From Nocardiopsis alborubida (GTDB taxonomy: Bacteria; Actinomycetota; Actinomycetes; Streptosporangiales; Streptosporangiaceae), in NCBI RefSeq assembly GCF_012396365.1, contig NZ_JAAXPG010000016.1, positions 62,001-126,000 of the forward strand: a stretch of DNA of 64,000 bases. Direction: 5' to 3'. The translations under genes and the position numbers were made by a program. Shown here piece after piece: positions 1-7,841 of this stretch; position 1 is the first letter of the stretch, and each line of letters opens with the position of its first letter. Below the pieces are notes generated by a model. That model was given only the letters and a program-made list of their open reading frames with translations. It ran no database searches and was not told the DNA's origin.

Positions 1-1
1 G

Positions 2-397
2 GCCGTGGACGTCGTCGGGATCTCCGACCTGGCCAACTTCATGCGGACCCAGCCCCAGTTCGTCAGGCCCGGCCTGATCAACAACTGGTACCGGTACATC
101 GGCGACCCCGAGATCCCCGAGCAGGAGCAGGACATGCTCGACCGCTCGCCGATCACCCGGATCGACCGGGTCCGCGCCCCGCTGATGGTCGTGCAGGGGG
201 CCAACGACCCGCTGGTGGTCAAGGCCGAGTCCGACAACATCGTCGAATCCCTGCGCTCGCGCGGCGTGGAGGTCGAGTACATGGTCGTCGAGGGCGAGGG
301 ACACGGGTTCGTGAACCCCGAGAACCAGATGGCCGTGTTCGAGGCCGCCGACCGCTTCCTCGCCCAGCACCTGGGCGGACGTCCCCGACAGAGCTGA
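2..397 (+). CDS. S9 family peptidase, C-terminal part (5' end outside window)
   Basis: This is the last 131 codons of a prolyl-oligopeptidase-type serine peptidase; the frame is open to the window edge, so the start and catalytic serine lie upstream. The visible part is the end of the alpha/beta-hydrolase domain. It has the acid-loop motif QGANDPLV with the catalytic aspartate and, about 35 residues later, GEGHGFVNPEN with the catalytic histidine, in the order and spacing usual for PF00326. The family cleaves short peptides or acyl-peptides, usually in the cytoplasm. The GTG at position 5 is only an internal codon. Confidence 0.88.
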   Translation, partial: AVDVVGISDLANFMRTQPQFVRPGLINNWYRYIGDPEIPEQEQDMLDRSPITRIDRVRAPLMVVQGANDPLVVKAESDNIVESLRSRGVEVEYMVVEGEGHGFVNPENQMAVFEAADRFLAQHLGGRPRQS

Positions 398-457
398 CCG
401 CCGCGTACCGCACCACCCCGTCCCGCCCCGGCGAGCCCACAGGCAGGAACCCCTGAC

Positions 458-1162
458 ATGAACCTCAACGGACCCACACGCGATGCCACCGAACAGACCG
501 AGACCGCGAACACCGACCGCTCCGCACCGCCCGCAGACCTGAAGCAGGAGGTGCTCAAGGGTCTGGGCGGTCCGTCGGGGATGGTGTACTCCGCCCTGCC
601 GGTGGTGGTCTTCGCGGCGACCGTCCCCTTCACCGCCCTGACCGTGGCGATCAGTGCCGCCATCGCGCTGGCCCTGATCCTGGGTGCGTACCGGCTGTGG
701 CGCGGAGAGCGGATCATGCCCGCGCTGGGCGGGGTGATCGCCGTCGCGGCCGCCGGCGGCATCGCGGCCTCCACCGGTTCGGCCAACGACTTCTTCCTGT
801 TCGGGATCTGGAGTTCCCTGGTCCTGGCCCTGCTCACTCTGGGCACGGTCCTCGTCCGCCGCCCGGTGACCGGTCTCGTCTGGAACCTCCTCCACGGCAA
901 CTCCCACGCCTGGCGTCAGGACCCGCCCTCGCTGCGGGTACACGACCTGGCGACACTGGCGGTGACGGCCGTGCTCGCCGCCCGGTTCGTCGTTCGGCAG
1001 TGGATGTACGTGGCTGACTCCACCACCGGGCTGGCCGTCGCCGACACGGTGACCGGCTTCCCGCTCACGGTGGTGGCGGTGCTCGTCATCGTCTGGGCGT
1101 TCCGCCGCACCACCAGGCGGCTGGTCGGGCCGGACGGCTCCGCGACCGGTCCGCGCGGCTGA
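458..1162 (+). CDS. DUF3159 family membrane protein
   Basis: The 234-residue protein has a polar N-terminus of about 35 residues, then the typical DUF3159 start (LKQEVLKGLGGPSGMVYSAL) and about six hydrophobic segments in pairs. DUF3159 proteins are actinobacterial integral membrane proteins without an assigned function. The GPSGMVYSALPVVVFA and RLWRGERI segments are characteristic. It starts 60 bp after the S9 peptidase on the same strand and precedes an MFS exporter by about 100 bp, so loose co-transcription is possible. No enzymatic motif is visible. Confidence 0.85.
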   Translation: MNLNGPTRDATEQTETANTDRSAPPADLKQEVLKGLGGPSGMVYSALPVVVFAATVPFTALTVAISAAIALALILGAYRLWRGERIMPALGGVIAVAAAGGIAASTGSANDFFLFGIWSSLVLALLTLGTVLVRRPVTGLVWNLLHGNSHAWRQDPPSLRVHDLATLAVTAVLAARFVVRQWMYVADSTTGLAVADTVTGFPLTVVAVLVIVWAFRRTTRRLVGPDGSATGPRG

Positions 1163-1267
1163 CCCGTCCCTCCCCGCGGGCCCGTGCTTCACGGAGCCGC
1201 CCCACCAGCTCGCGCGTGCCCGCCCTCCCGGTCACACGCGACCGACTCCCTGAGGAGGCCGGCCACC

Positions 1268-2569
1268 GTGCGCCGCAGCCCGACGATCTACTTCACCTCC
1301 TACGCGCTGTCCCTGCTGGGATCCGGGATCGCGAGCGTGGTGATCCCGCTCCTGGTGCTCGACCGCACCGGCGACGTCCTCGCGGCGGGGATCATGGCGA
1401 CCGCGGGCATGGCCGTCTCCGCGCTGACGGGGCTCTTCTCCGGACTCCTCGTCGACCGGGTCGACCGGCGCGCGGTGTCGGTCATCGCCAATCTGCTCAC
1501 TGCCCTGTCGATGGCGGCGCTGCTGGTCATCGACCTGGCCTGGGGCCTGAACCTGGCCTGGTTCCTGGCCGTGGCCGTGGTCGGGGCGTTGATCCGGGTT
1601 CCGGGTATGACCGCCCAGGAGACCCTGCTGCCCGCCCTGGCCCGCCTCGGTGAAACGGAGCAGGGCCGGGACGGGCGCCCGGTCCGGCTGGACCGCCTGG
1701 TCGCGGTCCGCGAGACCGTGGGCAACGTGCTCCTGCTGGCCGGGCCCGGCCTGGGCGGGCTGCTGGTAGCGCTGTTCGGCCTGTCCCCGGCGATCCTGCT
1801 CGCCGCCGCCGCGACCAGTCTGTTCGCCGCTCTGAGCACGCTCGTGCTCGACCCGAGGGCCGGGCGGGTCCCACCCCGGGACCCCGTCCCGGCGGGCGCC
1901 GCCGGGGGCTCGCTGCGCCGGGCTGCGGCCGATCTGGCCGACGGGTGGAGGTTCCTGTTCCGCAACCGGCTGGTCCTCGGATCGACCCTGGTCACCGGGG
2001 TGTTCATCGCGGTGCTGAGCATCCTGCAGACCACCCTCATGCCCGCTTACTTCACCGAGCAGGGCCTTCCCGCGCTGACGGGTCTGACCCTGAGCGCGAT
2101 CGCCGCGGGCAGTATCGGCGGCTCGGTGCTCTACGCCGCCTTCGCGCTCCGGGTGCGCCGACGGGTGTGGTTCGTGATCGGGATGCTGGGCGCGCTGGTC
2201 GGGTTCGCCGCGGTGGGCAGTATGGCCTCCCCCTGGTTGGTGCTGGGCGGTGCGGCACTGGCCGGGTTCCTCTTCGCCCCGGCCGGAGGCGTGCTCGGTG
2301 TGCTGACGATCGAGGCCACCCCGGACGCCATGCGCGGCCGTGTGCTGGGCGCGCAGAACACCGTGATGCTGTCCGCGCCCGCCCTGACCAGCGCCCCGCT
2401 CGCGGCGGTGGCCTCGGTGGCCGGGCTGCCCGCGGCGGGGGCCGTGATCGCGGTCCTCGTCGGGGTAACGGTGCTGGCCGCCCTCGCAGCCCCGGCGTTC
2501 CGCCGGATCGACGACATCGGCTCCGAGCAGGAGGAAGCGGACCCCGGCCCTTCCACGGTCGAGGCCTGA
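1268..2569 (+). CDS. MFS transporter (DHA3/EntS-like exporter)
   Basis: The 433-residue protein has about 12 membrane segments. The loop after helix 2 carries the MFS motif A, seen as GLLVDRVDRRAV, and the C-terminal half repeats the fold. The layout (about 410-440 residues, charged central loop) fits the DHA3 branch that includes siderophore and macrolide exporters. The start is GTG 1268, chosen because GAGGAGG lies 10 bp upstream; an in-frame GTG near 1184 would add a Pro/Arg-rich stretch with no ribosome site. The substrate cannot be read from the sequence. A carboxylesterase gene follows 47 bp downstream and may share the transcript. Confidence 0.85.
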   Translation: MRRSPTIYFTSYALSLLGSGIASVVIPLLVLDRTGDVLAAGIMATAGMAVSALTGLFSGLLVDRVDRRAVSVIANLLTALSMAALLVIDLAWGLNLAWFLAVAVVGALIRVPGMTAQETLLPALARLGETEQGRDGRPVRLDRLVAVRETVGNVLLLAGPGLGGLLVALFGLSPAILLAAAATSLFAALSTLVLDPRAGRVPPRDPVPAGAAGGSLRRAAADLADGWRFLFRNRLVLGSTLVTGVFIAVLSILQTTLMPAYFTEQGLPALTGLTLSAIAAGSIGGSVLYAAFALRVRRRVWFVIGMLGALVGFAAVGSMASPWLVLGGAALAGFLFAPAGGVLGVLTIEATPDAMRGRVLGAQNTVMLSAPALTSAPLAAVASVAGLPAAGAVIAVLVGVTVLAALAAPAFRRIDDIGSEQEEADPGPSTVEA

Positions 2570-2616
2570 CGTGCGGCTGTTCCGGCCGGGTCCCGGCTCA
2601 GGAAACGGAAAGAGAG

Positions 2617-4218
2617 ATGGGAACCGACGAGCTGAAGCCACGACCGGCCGGTGTCCTGTGCGGGCTCCGGCCCATGCGGCGCCGGCTGCCGCTCCTGTCG
2701 GTCGCGGCGGTCGCCGGTGTGCTCCTGTGGCTCAACCAGAGCCCCTGGTGGGGGTGGGCGCTGATCGTCGTGCTGCTCGCGGCCCTGGTCGTGACGGCCC
2801 GCTGGTGGCTGCGTGGCCACTGGCTGCTGCGCACCGCGGCGCGGCTGCTCGCGGGCGTACTCGTGAGCGCCACGGCGGTGGCCGCCCACCCGGCACCGCA
2901 GAACCGTCTCGCCGGAGGCCAGGACCGCACCCCGACCGAACTCGTCGACACGCGGGAGGGGCCGGTCCGAGGGGTCCTCGACGACCCGGGCACGGTCGAG
3001 ATCTTCGCGGGCATCCCCTACGCCCAGCCGCCGGAGGGAGAACTGCGCTGGCGGGCGCCCCGACCGCCTCTGCCGCGTACCGAGGTGTTCGAAGCCGACC
3101 GCTTCTCCGACGTCCCCGTCCAGAGCGAGTCCACCTTCACCACCCGAGCGCTCTCCCAGGTCGTCGACGTCCCCTTGGAGGGCACCCTCCTCAACCCGTA
3201 TCCGGTCAACGAGGACAGCCTCACCCTCAACATCTGGCGGGGGACGGCCCGCGGCTCGGAGCCGCTGCCCGTCCTCGTCTACATCCCCGGCGGCGGCTTC
3301 GTGACGGGATCGGGAGCGCTGCCGCTCTACGACGGCGCCGCTCTGGCCTCCCGGGGCGAGGTCATCACCGTGACCCTCAACTACCGGCTGGGCGTCCTGG
3401 GCTTCCTCGCTCACCCCGATCTGGCCGAGGAGTCCGGGGGTGAGGCCTCGGGCAACTACGGGATCCAGGACCAGATCGCCGCCCTGGAGGAGATGCGGGC
3501 GATGCCCCTGAACCGGGTCCTGGACGCCGCGGAACCACTGGCCGACCACTGGCGGCCCTTCATCGACGGCCACGTGCTCCCCACCGCACCCGCGGACCTC
3601 TACGCCTCAGGAGACCAGCTGGACCTACCGATCCTGGTCGGCAGCAACGCGGACGAGGCCTCCCTGGCCCGGGCCCTGCCACCCGACACCGACGTCGACG
3701 AGTACCGTGCCTCGGTTCAGGAGGAGCACGGCGAGGACGCGGAACGGTTCCTGGAGCTCTACCCCGGAGAGACCGGGGACCAGGTCCTCGACTCGCTCCT
3801 GCAGGCCCAGACGGACAAGGTCATGACCCGGGCGATGCACCGCTGGGCTCGGCTACAGACACAGTCCGGCGCGTCGGACGCCTTCCTCTACTTCTTCTCC
3901 CACGTCCCGCCGGAAGAGGACCTGGAGAAGTACGGCGCCTACCACGGAGCGGAGGTGCCCTACGCCTTCGACAACCTCGGCGCCGACAGCGACGCCGCCT
4001 ACACCGGGACCGACTACCGGCTCCGCGACCAGATGAGCGCCTACTGGGTCAACTTCGCGCGCACCGGTGACCCCAACGGGCCCGGCCTGCCCGCCTGGCC
4101 CACGGTGGCCCAGGAGCCCGCACAGGTCATGGAGTTCGACGGTGGTAGCGCGGTGGAGCCCCGCCCGCGTCCGGAGGCAGTCGACTTCTGGATGGAGTTC
4201 GACGGCCCGGTCCCCTGA
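2617..4218 (+). CDS. Membrane-anchored type-B carboxylesterase lacking the catalytic-serine segment
   Basis: The 533-residue protein starts at ATG 2617 (purine-rich GGAAACGGAAAGAG upstream). Residues about 20-95 hold two or three hydrophobic helices, then comes a PF00135 carboxylesterase domain: FAGIPYAQPP, NEDSLTLNIW, the oxyanion motif YIPGGGF and LNYRLGVLGF. After GNYGIQDQIAALE (near residue 291) a normal family member continues with about 100 residues including GESAG. Here the frame runs straight into EMRAMPLNRVL, which matches the region after that block. The acid (VGSNADEAS) and base (YGAYHGAEVPYAF) motifs remain. The deletion is in frame with no stop codon, so the protein may be made, but it should be inactive as an esterase. 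Confidence 0.85.
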   Translation: MGTDELKPRPAGVLCGLRPMRRRLPLLSVAAVAGVLLWLNQSPWWGWALIVVLLAALVVTARWWLRGHWLLRTAARLLAGVLVSATAVAAHPAPQNRLAGGQDRTPTELVDTREGPVRGVLDDPGTVEIFAGIPYAQPPEGELRWRAPRPPLPRTEVFEADRFSDVPVQSESTFTTRALSQVVDVPLEGTLLNPYPVNEDSLTLNIWRGTARGSEPLPVLVYIPGGGFVTGSGALPLYDGAALASRGEVITVTLNYRLGVLGFLAHPDLAEESGGEASGNYGIQDQIAALEEMRAMPLNRVLDAAEPLADHWRPFIDGHVLPTAPADLYASGDQLDLPILVGSNADEASLARALPPDTDVDEYRASVQEEHGEDAERFLELYPGETGDQVLDSLLQAQTDKVMTRAMHRWARLQTQSGASDAFLYFFSHVPPEEDLEKYGAYHGAEVPYAFDNLGADSDAAYTGTDYRLRDQMSAYWVNFARTGDPNGPGLPAWPTVAQEPAQVMEFDGGSAVEPRPRPEAVDFWMEFDGPVP

Positions 4219-4225
4219 TGAGGGG

Positions 4226-4414
4226 TTACTGCCGTACGTGCGCCCCGCCGGTGTCGGGGCGCACGTACGGCCCGGCCTCGATCCGCTCAGGGGCCTGGAG
4301 CGACGCGAGGGACTCGTCCGTCCTCCGGGCCTCGTCGGGGTCGTAGGTGCTGACGTTCACGAGGACCTCCGAGGCACCAGTGCGCTCGATGGGCTCGGTG
4401 GGCGAGGCCCCCAC
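4226..4414 (-). CDS. Small hypothetical protein downstream of the CMD gene
   Basis: A 62-codon frame begins with GTG six bases after the stop of the upstream decarboxylase gene, with AGGAG just before it. Nearly all its third positions are G or C, which favours real coding. The product is acidic and polar (LVNVSTYDPDEARRTDESLA) and matches no family I recognise. Its last 14 codons coincide with one arm of the hairpin at 4231-4271, so the tail may be fortuitous or the gene a 3' remnant. If real, it is the last gene of the GNAT-CMD unit. Confidence 0.4.
   Translation of the reverse strand: MGASPTEPIERTGASEVLVNVSTYDPDEARRTDESLASLQAPERIEAGPYVRPDTGGAHVRQ
4231..4271. terminator. Perfect 17-bp hairpin between convergent genes
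   Basis: The arms 4231-4247 and 4255-4271 are exact reverse complements (17 bp, GCCGTACGTGCGCCCCG) around a 7-nt loop. It sits 12 bp after the carboxylesterase stop and beyond the opposing decarboxylase gene, the position of a bidirectional terminator. There is no T-tract, as is usual in GC-rich actinobacteria. Confidence 0.75.
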
Positions 4415-4420
4415 CTGCTC

Positions 4421-4876
4421 CTACCCGATCACCGGATGTCCGCTGGCGATCGAGATGCGGTTGAACGCGTTGATCAGGGTGGTCGTCCACTCCACCGCGG
4501 AGATCTGGGCGGTGGTCAGGTGGGCGGCCGCACGGGCGTTGACGGCCTGCCGGTCGAGGGCCGGGTCGATCACGGTCAGGGACTCCGCCAGTTCCAGCGC
4601 GGCCCGCTGCTGGTCCGTGAACAGCTTCGTCTCGCGCCACGCGGGCAGCACGTCCAGGGTGCTCTGCTCCACCCCGGCCCTGCGGGCCTTGGGGAAGTGG
4701 ATGCTCAGGCAGGTCGAGCAACCGTTGATCTGGGACACCCGGATGTTGACCATCTCTATGAGGTCGTCGCCCAGACCGGCCTCGTGCGACGCGGTCCGGG
4801 AGGCCTTGGCCGCCTTGAGCATCGCCTCGTAGACCTTGGGGTGCTCCTTGTCGATGAAGGGGCGTTCGGCGTTCAC
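4421..4876 (-). CDS. Carboxymuconolactone decarboxylase / AhpD-like protein
   Basis: The 151-residue protein has the CMD core with the redox motif CSTCLSIH (CxxCxxxH) in NGCSTCLSIHFPKARRAGV. This motif is diagnostic of AhpD-like alkylhydroperoxidase-type CMD proteins, cytoplasmic thiol-dependent peroxide reductases. Downstream LTTAQISAVEWTTTLINAFNRISI is the usual C-terminal helix pair. The start is GTG 4876, which overlaps the upstream GNAT stop by 4 nt (GTGA), a sign of translational coupling. It belongs to a redox neighbourhood with pirin and a luciferase-like monooxygenase, which fits a role in peroxide or electrophile stress. Confidence 0.88.
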   Translation of the reverse strand: MNAERPFIDKEHPKVYEAMLKAAKASRTASHEAGLGDDLIEMVNIRVSQINGCSTCLSIHFPKARRAGVEQSTLDVLPAWRETKLFTDQQRAALELAESLTVIDPALDRQAVNARAAAHLTTAQISAVEWTTTLINAFNRISIASGHPVIG

Positions 4877-5271
4877 GCGTCACCCGCGTTCTCTACCGTC
4901 TCCTTGACCAGCACGAGGTCGGCCGGTCTGGGCCGGCGGAACTTCCCTCCCCCGGCCTCGTACTCGTCGCCGTGCTCCTTCAGGTGCCTGGCGAACAGCG
5001 GGCACACGGGCACGACGGTGAGGTTCCTGCGGACGCTGTCGGCCAGTGCCTCGCGGACGAGCAGCCCGGCCAGGCCCCGCCCGCCGAATTCCTCAGCGAC
5101 CTCGGTGTGGAAGAAGACGCGCTCGTCGGCTGCCTGCGGCGGGTCGACGAAGTCCGCGCGTCCGGCGAGGGTCCCCCCGTCCACGCTCACGGTGTAGGCG
5201 CTGACGGCGCGCTCCTGGTCGAGCGCGATGGACACGGGCGCACCCGTCTTGTCCGTTCGCTGTTCGGTCAT
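4873..5271 (-). CDS. GNAT family N-acetyltransferase (YjdJ-like)
   Basis: The 132-residue protein is a short single-domain GNAT. The acetyl-CoA binding region reads FFHTEVAEEFGGRGLAGLLVREAL, and the C-terminal part VPVCPLFARHLKEH is typical of the YjdJ/Gtn10 subgroup. The start is ATG 5271 (MTEQRTD); upstream codons in the same frame are low-complexity Arg/Pro and were left out. Its stop overlaps the GTG of the CMD gene, so the two form a coupled pair. The substrate is unknown; proteins of this small class are thought to acetylate small amines or protein N-termini. Confidence 0.85.
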   Translation of the reverse strand: MTEQRTDKTGAPVSIALDQERAVSAYTVSVDGGTLAGRADFVDPPQAADERVFFHTEVAEEFGGRGLAGLLVREALADSVRRNLTVVPVCPLFARHLKEHGDEYEAGGGKFRRPRPADLVLVKETVENAGDA

Positions 5272-5384
5272 GTCGGACGCCTCTTCCTGTTTGCTTGCGG
5301 GCACGGTGTTCGGCCCGGTCTCTGGTGGGTGCGTTGGACGCGGTTGTCCCCGGTTCCTGGCGGGGCTCGTGTGCGCGGTGCCGG

Positions 5385-6437
5385 TCAGCCGTTGAACTGT
5401 GCGTGCGGCGGCGGGTTCTTCCTGGGGCGCATCTGCACCGGCGGCAGCTCCGGGGCCGGAATCCTCGCCATCCCCTCGCGGTTGCGGCCCGGGCCGCCGT
5501 GCCCCACGTAGCCCTCCACCTCCCCGAACCGCTCGCCGTGGTTCTGCCATTCCTCCCGGTAGCGCGTGATCTCATCCGTCGTACGGCCCAGGAAGTTCCA
5601 CCACATGAGGACCTCCTCGCCGAAGGGGGTACCGCCCAGGAGCACGAGCCTGGCCTGTTGGTCGCCCTCGTTGGCCACCCGCAGGGTCTGCGTACCCACC
5701 CCGGTGTAGCCCACGGCGTCCTTGGGCACGTGCACTCCTTCGAGTCTGACCTGATCGCCGGTGTCCACCAGCAGGCCGTGTTCGAACCCGGGGTCGACCG
5801 GCAGGGCGAGGACACCGCCGGGTTCCAGCCTGAGCTCGGCTCCCACCAGAGGCGTGTACATGCGCACCGGCGACCGCGAACCGAGCAGGGAGCCGAGGAA
5901 CACGAGCGCCGTGCCCGCGTCGAACTCGACCGGCTCGGGCACGTAGTGCTCGAACCCGCGTTCCGGGCTGTGCCGGACCTCGTCGGGCAGGGCGACCCAG
6001 AGCTGCACGCCGTGGATCCGGACCGCCTCCGGGGTGGAGGTCTCGGAGTGGCAGATGCCCGATCCCGCCGTCATCAGGTTCATCTGGCCGGGCAGGATGG
6101 TGCCCGCGTTCCCGCCGGAGTCGTTGTGCTCGATGACGCCGTCGAACAGCCAGCTGACCGTCTGCAGCCCCGTGTGCGGATGCGGGGCCACGTCCATTCC
6201 GCCGGTGTCCGCCACCTCGTGCGGGCCGAAGTGGTCGACGAAGCACCACGCGCCGATCAGCGAGCGCTGCCGCTGCGGCAGGGTGCGGCGCACGTTGATC
6301 GCGCGCGGCCCGCCCAGGGGCACGTCGCGGGCGGTGATGATCTCGACCGGAGCGCCGCCCTCGCACGCGGCCAAGGGGCCGGGGAGGCCGCCCTCGCTAC
6401 ATACGAAGGCGTCCGGGTGGGTCTCTGTATTGGTCAT
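5385..6437 (-). CDS. Pirin family protein
   Basis: The 350-residue bicupin protein has the metal-site segment PHPHTGLQTVSW followed by the histidine in IEHNDSGG, the glutamine of LPGQMNLM and the GICHSE motif, the usual N-terminal pirin ligands. The C-terminal cupin (GTPFGEEVLMWWNF) is also present. Bacterial pirins include quercetin-dioxygenase-like enzymes and regulatory proteins; the exact activity cannot be told here. The start is ATG 6437. The gene follows a luciferase-like monooxygenase by about 100 bp on the same strand and precedes the GNAT-CMD pair, so a shared redox or xenobiotic-response role is likely. Confidence 0.9.
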   Translation of the reverse strand: MTNTETHPDAFVCSEGGLPGPLAACEGGAPVEIITARDVPLGGPRAINVRRTLPQRQRSLIGAWCFVDHFGPHEVADTGGMDVAPHPHTGLQTVSWLFDGVIEHNDSGGNAGTILPGQMNLMTAGSGICHSETSTPEAVRIHGVQLWVALPDEVRHSPERGFEHYVPEPVEFDAGTALVFLGSLLGSRSPVRMYTPLVGAELRLEPGGVLALPVDPGFEHGLLVDTGDQVRLEGVHVPKDAVGYTGVGTQTLRVANEGDQQARLVLLGGTPFGEEVLMWWNFLGRTTDEITRYREEWQNHGERFGEVEGYVGHGGPGRNREGMARIPAPELPPVQMRPRKNPPPHAQFNG

Positions 6438-6543
6438 TGCGGTGCCCTTCCTGGTGCACGGACGCGGATACGGGCGCGGGCGCGCCCCGGCGGGCCGGCG
6501 CGGATCGGAACGGGTGTCCGTCCCGCGGGTTCGCCGTCGTGCC

Positions 6544-7647
6544 TCAGCCCGTCACCGTCGCCGAGGCGTCCCCGGCGGCGCGGGCGGCGAGCAGCGAGGC
6601 GTGGGTGGGGGCGTCGGGCACGCCGGTCGGCCGGTTTCTGGCGAATTCCCTCCTCAGCTCCGGCAGGACCTCCTCACCGAGGATGTCGAGCTGCTCCAGC
6701 ACGGTCTTCAGGGGGACCCCGGCGCCGTCGACGTTGAACAGCTGGCGCTGGTAGTCGCCGAAGTTCTCGCGGAAGGTGAGGGTCTTGTCGACGACCTGCT
6801 GCGGGCTGCCGACGGTCAGCGGGGTCTCCTCCATGTACTGCTCCAGCGACGGTCCGCCGCCCATCAGGGGGTGGTGGTCGAAGTAGGGCCGGAACTCCTT
6901 GACGGCGTCCTGGGACCTGGAGCGCATGAAGATGTGGCCGCCGACGCCGACAACGGCCTCCTCCGGGGTGCCGTGGCCGTAGTGGGCGAAACGCCTGCGG
7001 TAGAGGTTGATCAGTTTCTGGAAGTGCCGTTTGGGCCAGAAGATGTTGTTGGCGAAGAAGCCGTCTCCGTAGTAGGCCGCCTGCTCGGCGATCTCCGGGG
7101 AGCGGATCGAGCCGTGCCAGACGAACGGGGGGACGCCGTCGAGCGGGCGGGGGGTGGAGGTGAAGCCCTGCAAGGGGATGCGGAACCTGCCCTCCCAGTC
7201 GACCACGTCCTCTCGCCAGAGTTTGTGCAGGAGGGCGTAGTTCTCCAGCGCCAGCGGGATGCCCTGCCGGATGTCCTGGCCGAACCAGGGGTAGACCGGG
7301 CCGGTGTTGCCGCGGCCCGTCATCAGATCCACCCGGCCGTCGGCCAGGTGCTGGAGCATCGCGTAGTCCTCCGCGATCTTCACCGGGTCGTTGGTGGTGA
7401 TCAGCGTGGTGGACGTGGACAGGATGATCCGCTCGGTGCGCGCCGCGATCCAGCCGAGCATGGTGGTCGGGGACGAGGGCACGAACGGCCGGTTGTGGTG
7501 CTCGCCGGTGGCGAACACGTCCAGCCCGATCTCCTCGGCCTTGAGCGCGATGGTCACCATCGCCTTGATCCGCTCGTGCTCGGTCGGCGTTCGACCGGTG
7601 GTGGGGTCCTGTGTCACGTCACCGACGGTGAAGATCCCGAACTGCAC
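6544..7647 (-). CDS. LLM class flavin-dependent oxidoreductase (CE1758-like)
   Basis: The 367-residue luciferase-like monooxygenase is expected to use reduced FMN. The N-terminus MQFGIFTVGDV, the conserved FATGEHHNRPF and the SPTTMLGWIAARTERIILST strand-helix unit are typical of bacterial-luciferase-like proteins in the CE1758 subgroup. The phosphate-binding part is DLMTGRGNTGPVYPWFGQD. The substrate is unknown. A 194-bp gap separates it from the upstream DUF5996 gene and contains a palindromic operator candidate at 7770-7787, so it probably has its own promoter and may drive the downstream pirin gene. Confidence 0.9.
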   Translation of the reverse strand: MQFGIFTVGDVTQDPTTGRTPTEHERIKAMVTIALKAEEIGLDVFATGEHHNRPFVPSSPTTMLGWIAARTERIILSTSTTLITTNDPVKIAEDYAMLQHLADGRVDLMTGRGNTGPVYPWFGQDIRQGIPLALENYALLHKLWREDVVDWEGRFRIPLQGFTSTPRPLDGVPPFVWHGSIRSPEIAEQAAYYGDGFFANNIFWPKRHFQKLINLYRRRFAHYGHGTPEEAVVGVGGHIFMRSRSQDAVKEFRPYFDHHPLMGGGPSLEQYMEETPLTVGSPQQVVDKTLTFRENFGDYQRQLFNVDGAGVPLKTVLEQLDILGEEVLPELRREFARNRPTGVPDAPTHASLLAARAAGDASATVTG

Positions 7648-7769
7648 CGCACCCGCCTCCCTGTGGTTACTGCTTCGACTGGTGTGGTGAACGAGGTGCC
7701 GGGCTTGGTCGCGCCTGTCCCGGAGTCGTCACCGTCCGGTGGGTCAGGCAACTGCAAGCTTCGGATTTT

Positions 7770-7787
7770 TTGTTGACCTAACAACAA
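7770..7787. promoter_or_regulatory. Inverted repeat TTGTTG-N6-CAACAA upstream of the LLM gene
   Basis: An AT-rich palindrome (6-bp perfect arms, 6-bp spacer) lies about 123 bp upstream of the LLM start in otherwise GC-rich DNA. The form and base composition resemble MarR-family operators. No regulator gene is adjacent. Confidence 0.5.
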
Positions 7788-7841
7788 TATTTGTGCTTGC
7801 TTGCTGATCGTGGCCGCCGGTTGCCTCCGGTGGACACCCGG

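Noticed and set aside
1232-2641. 469-codon minus-strand open frame antisense to the MFS exporter
   Set aside because: It is a GC-rich shadow frame: Gly/Arg/Gln-rich, no domain, no ribosome site, and the plus-strand MFS protein is unmistakable.
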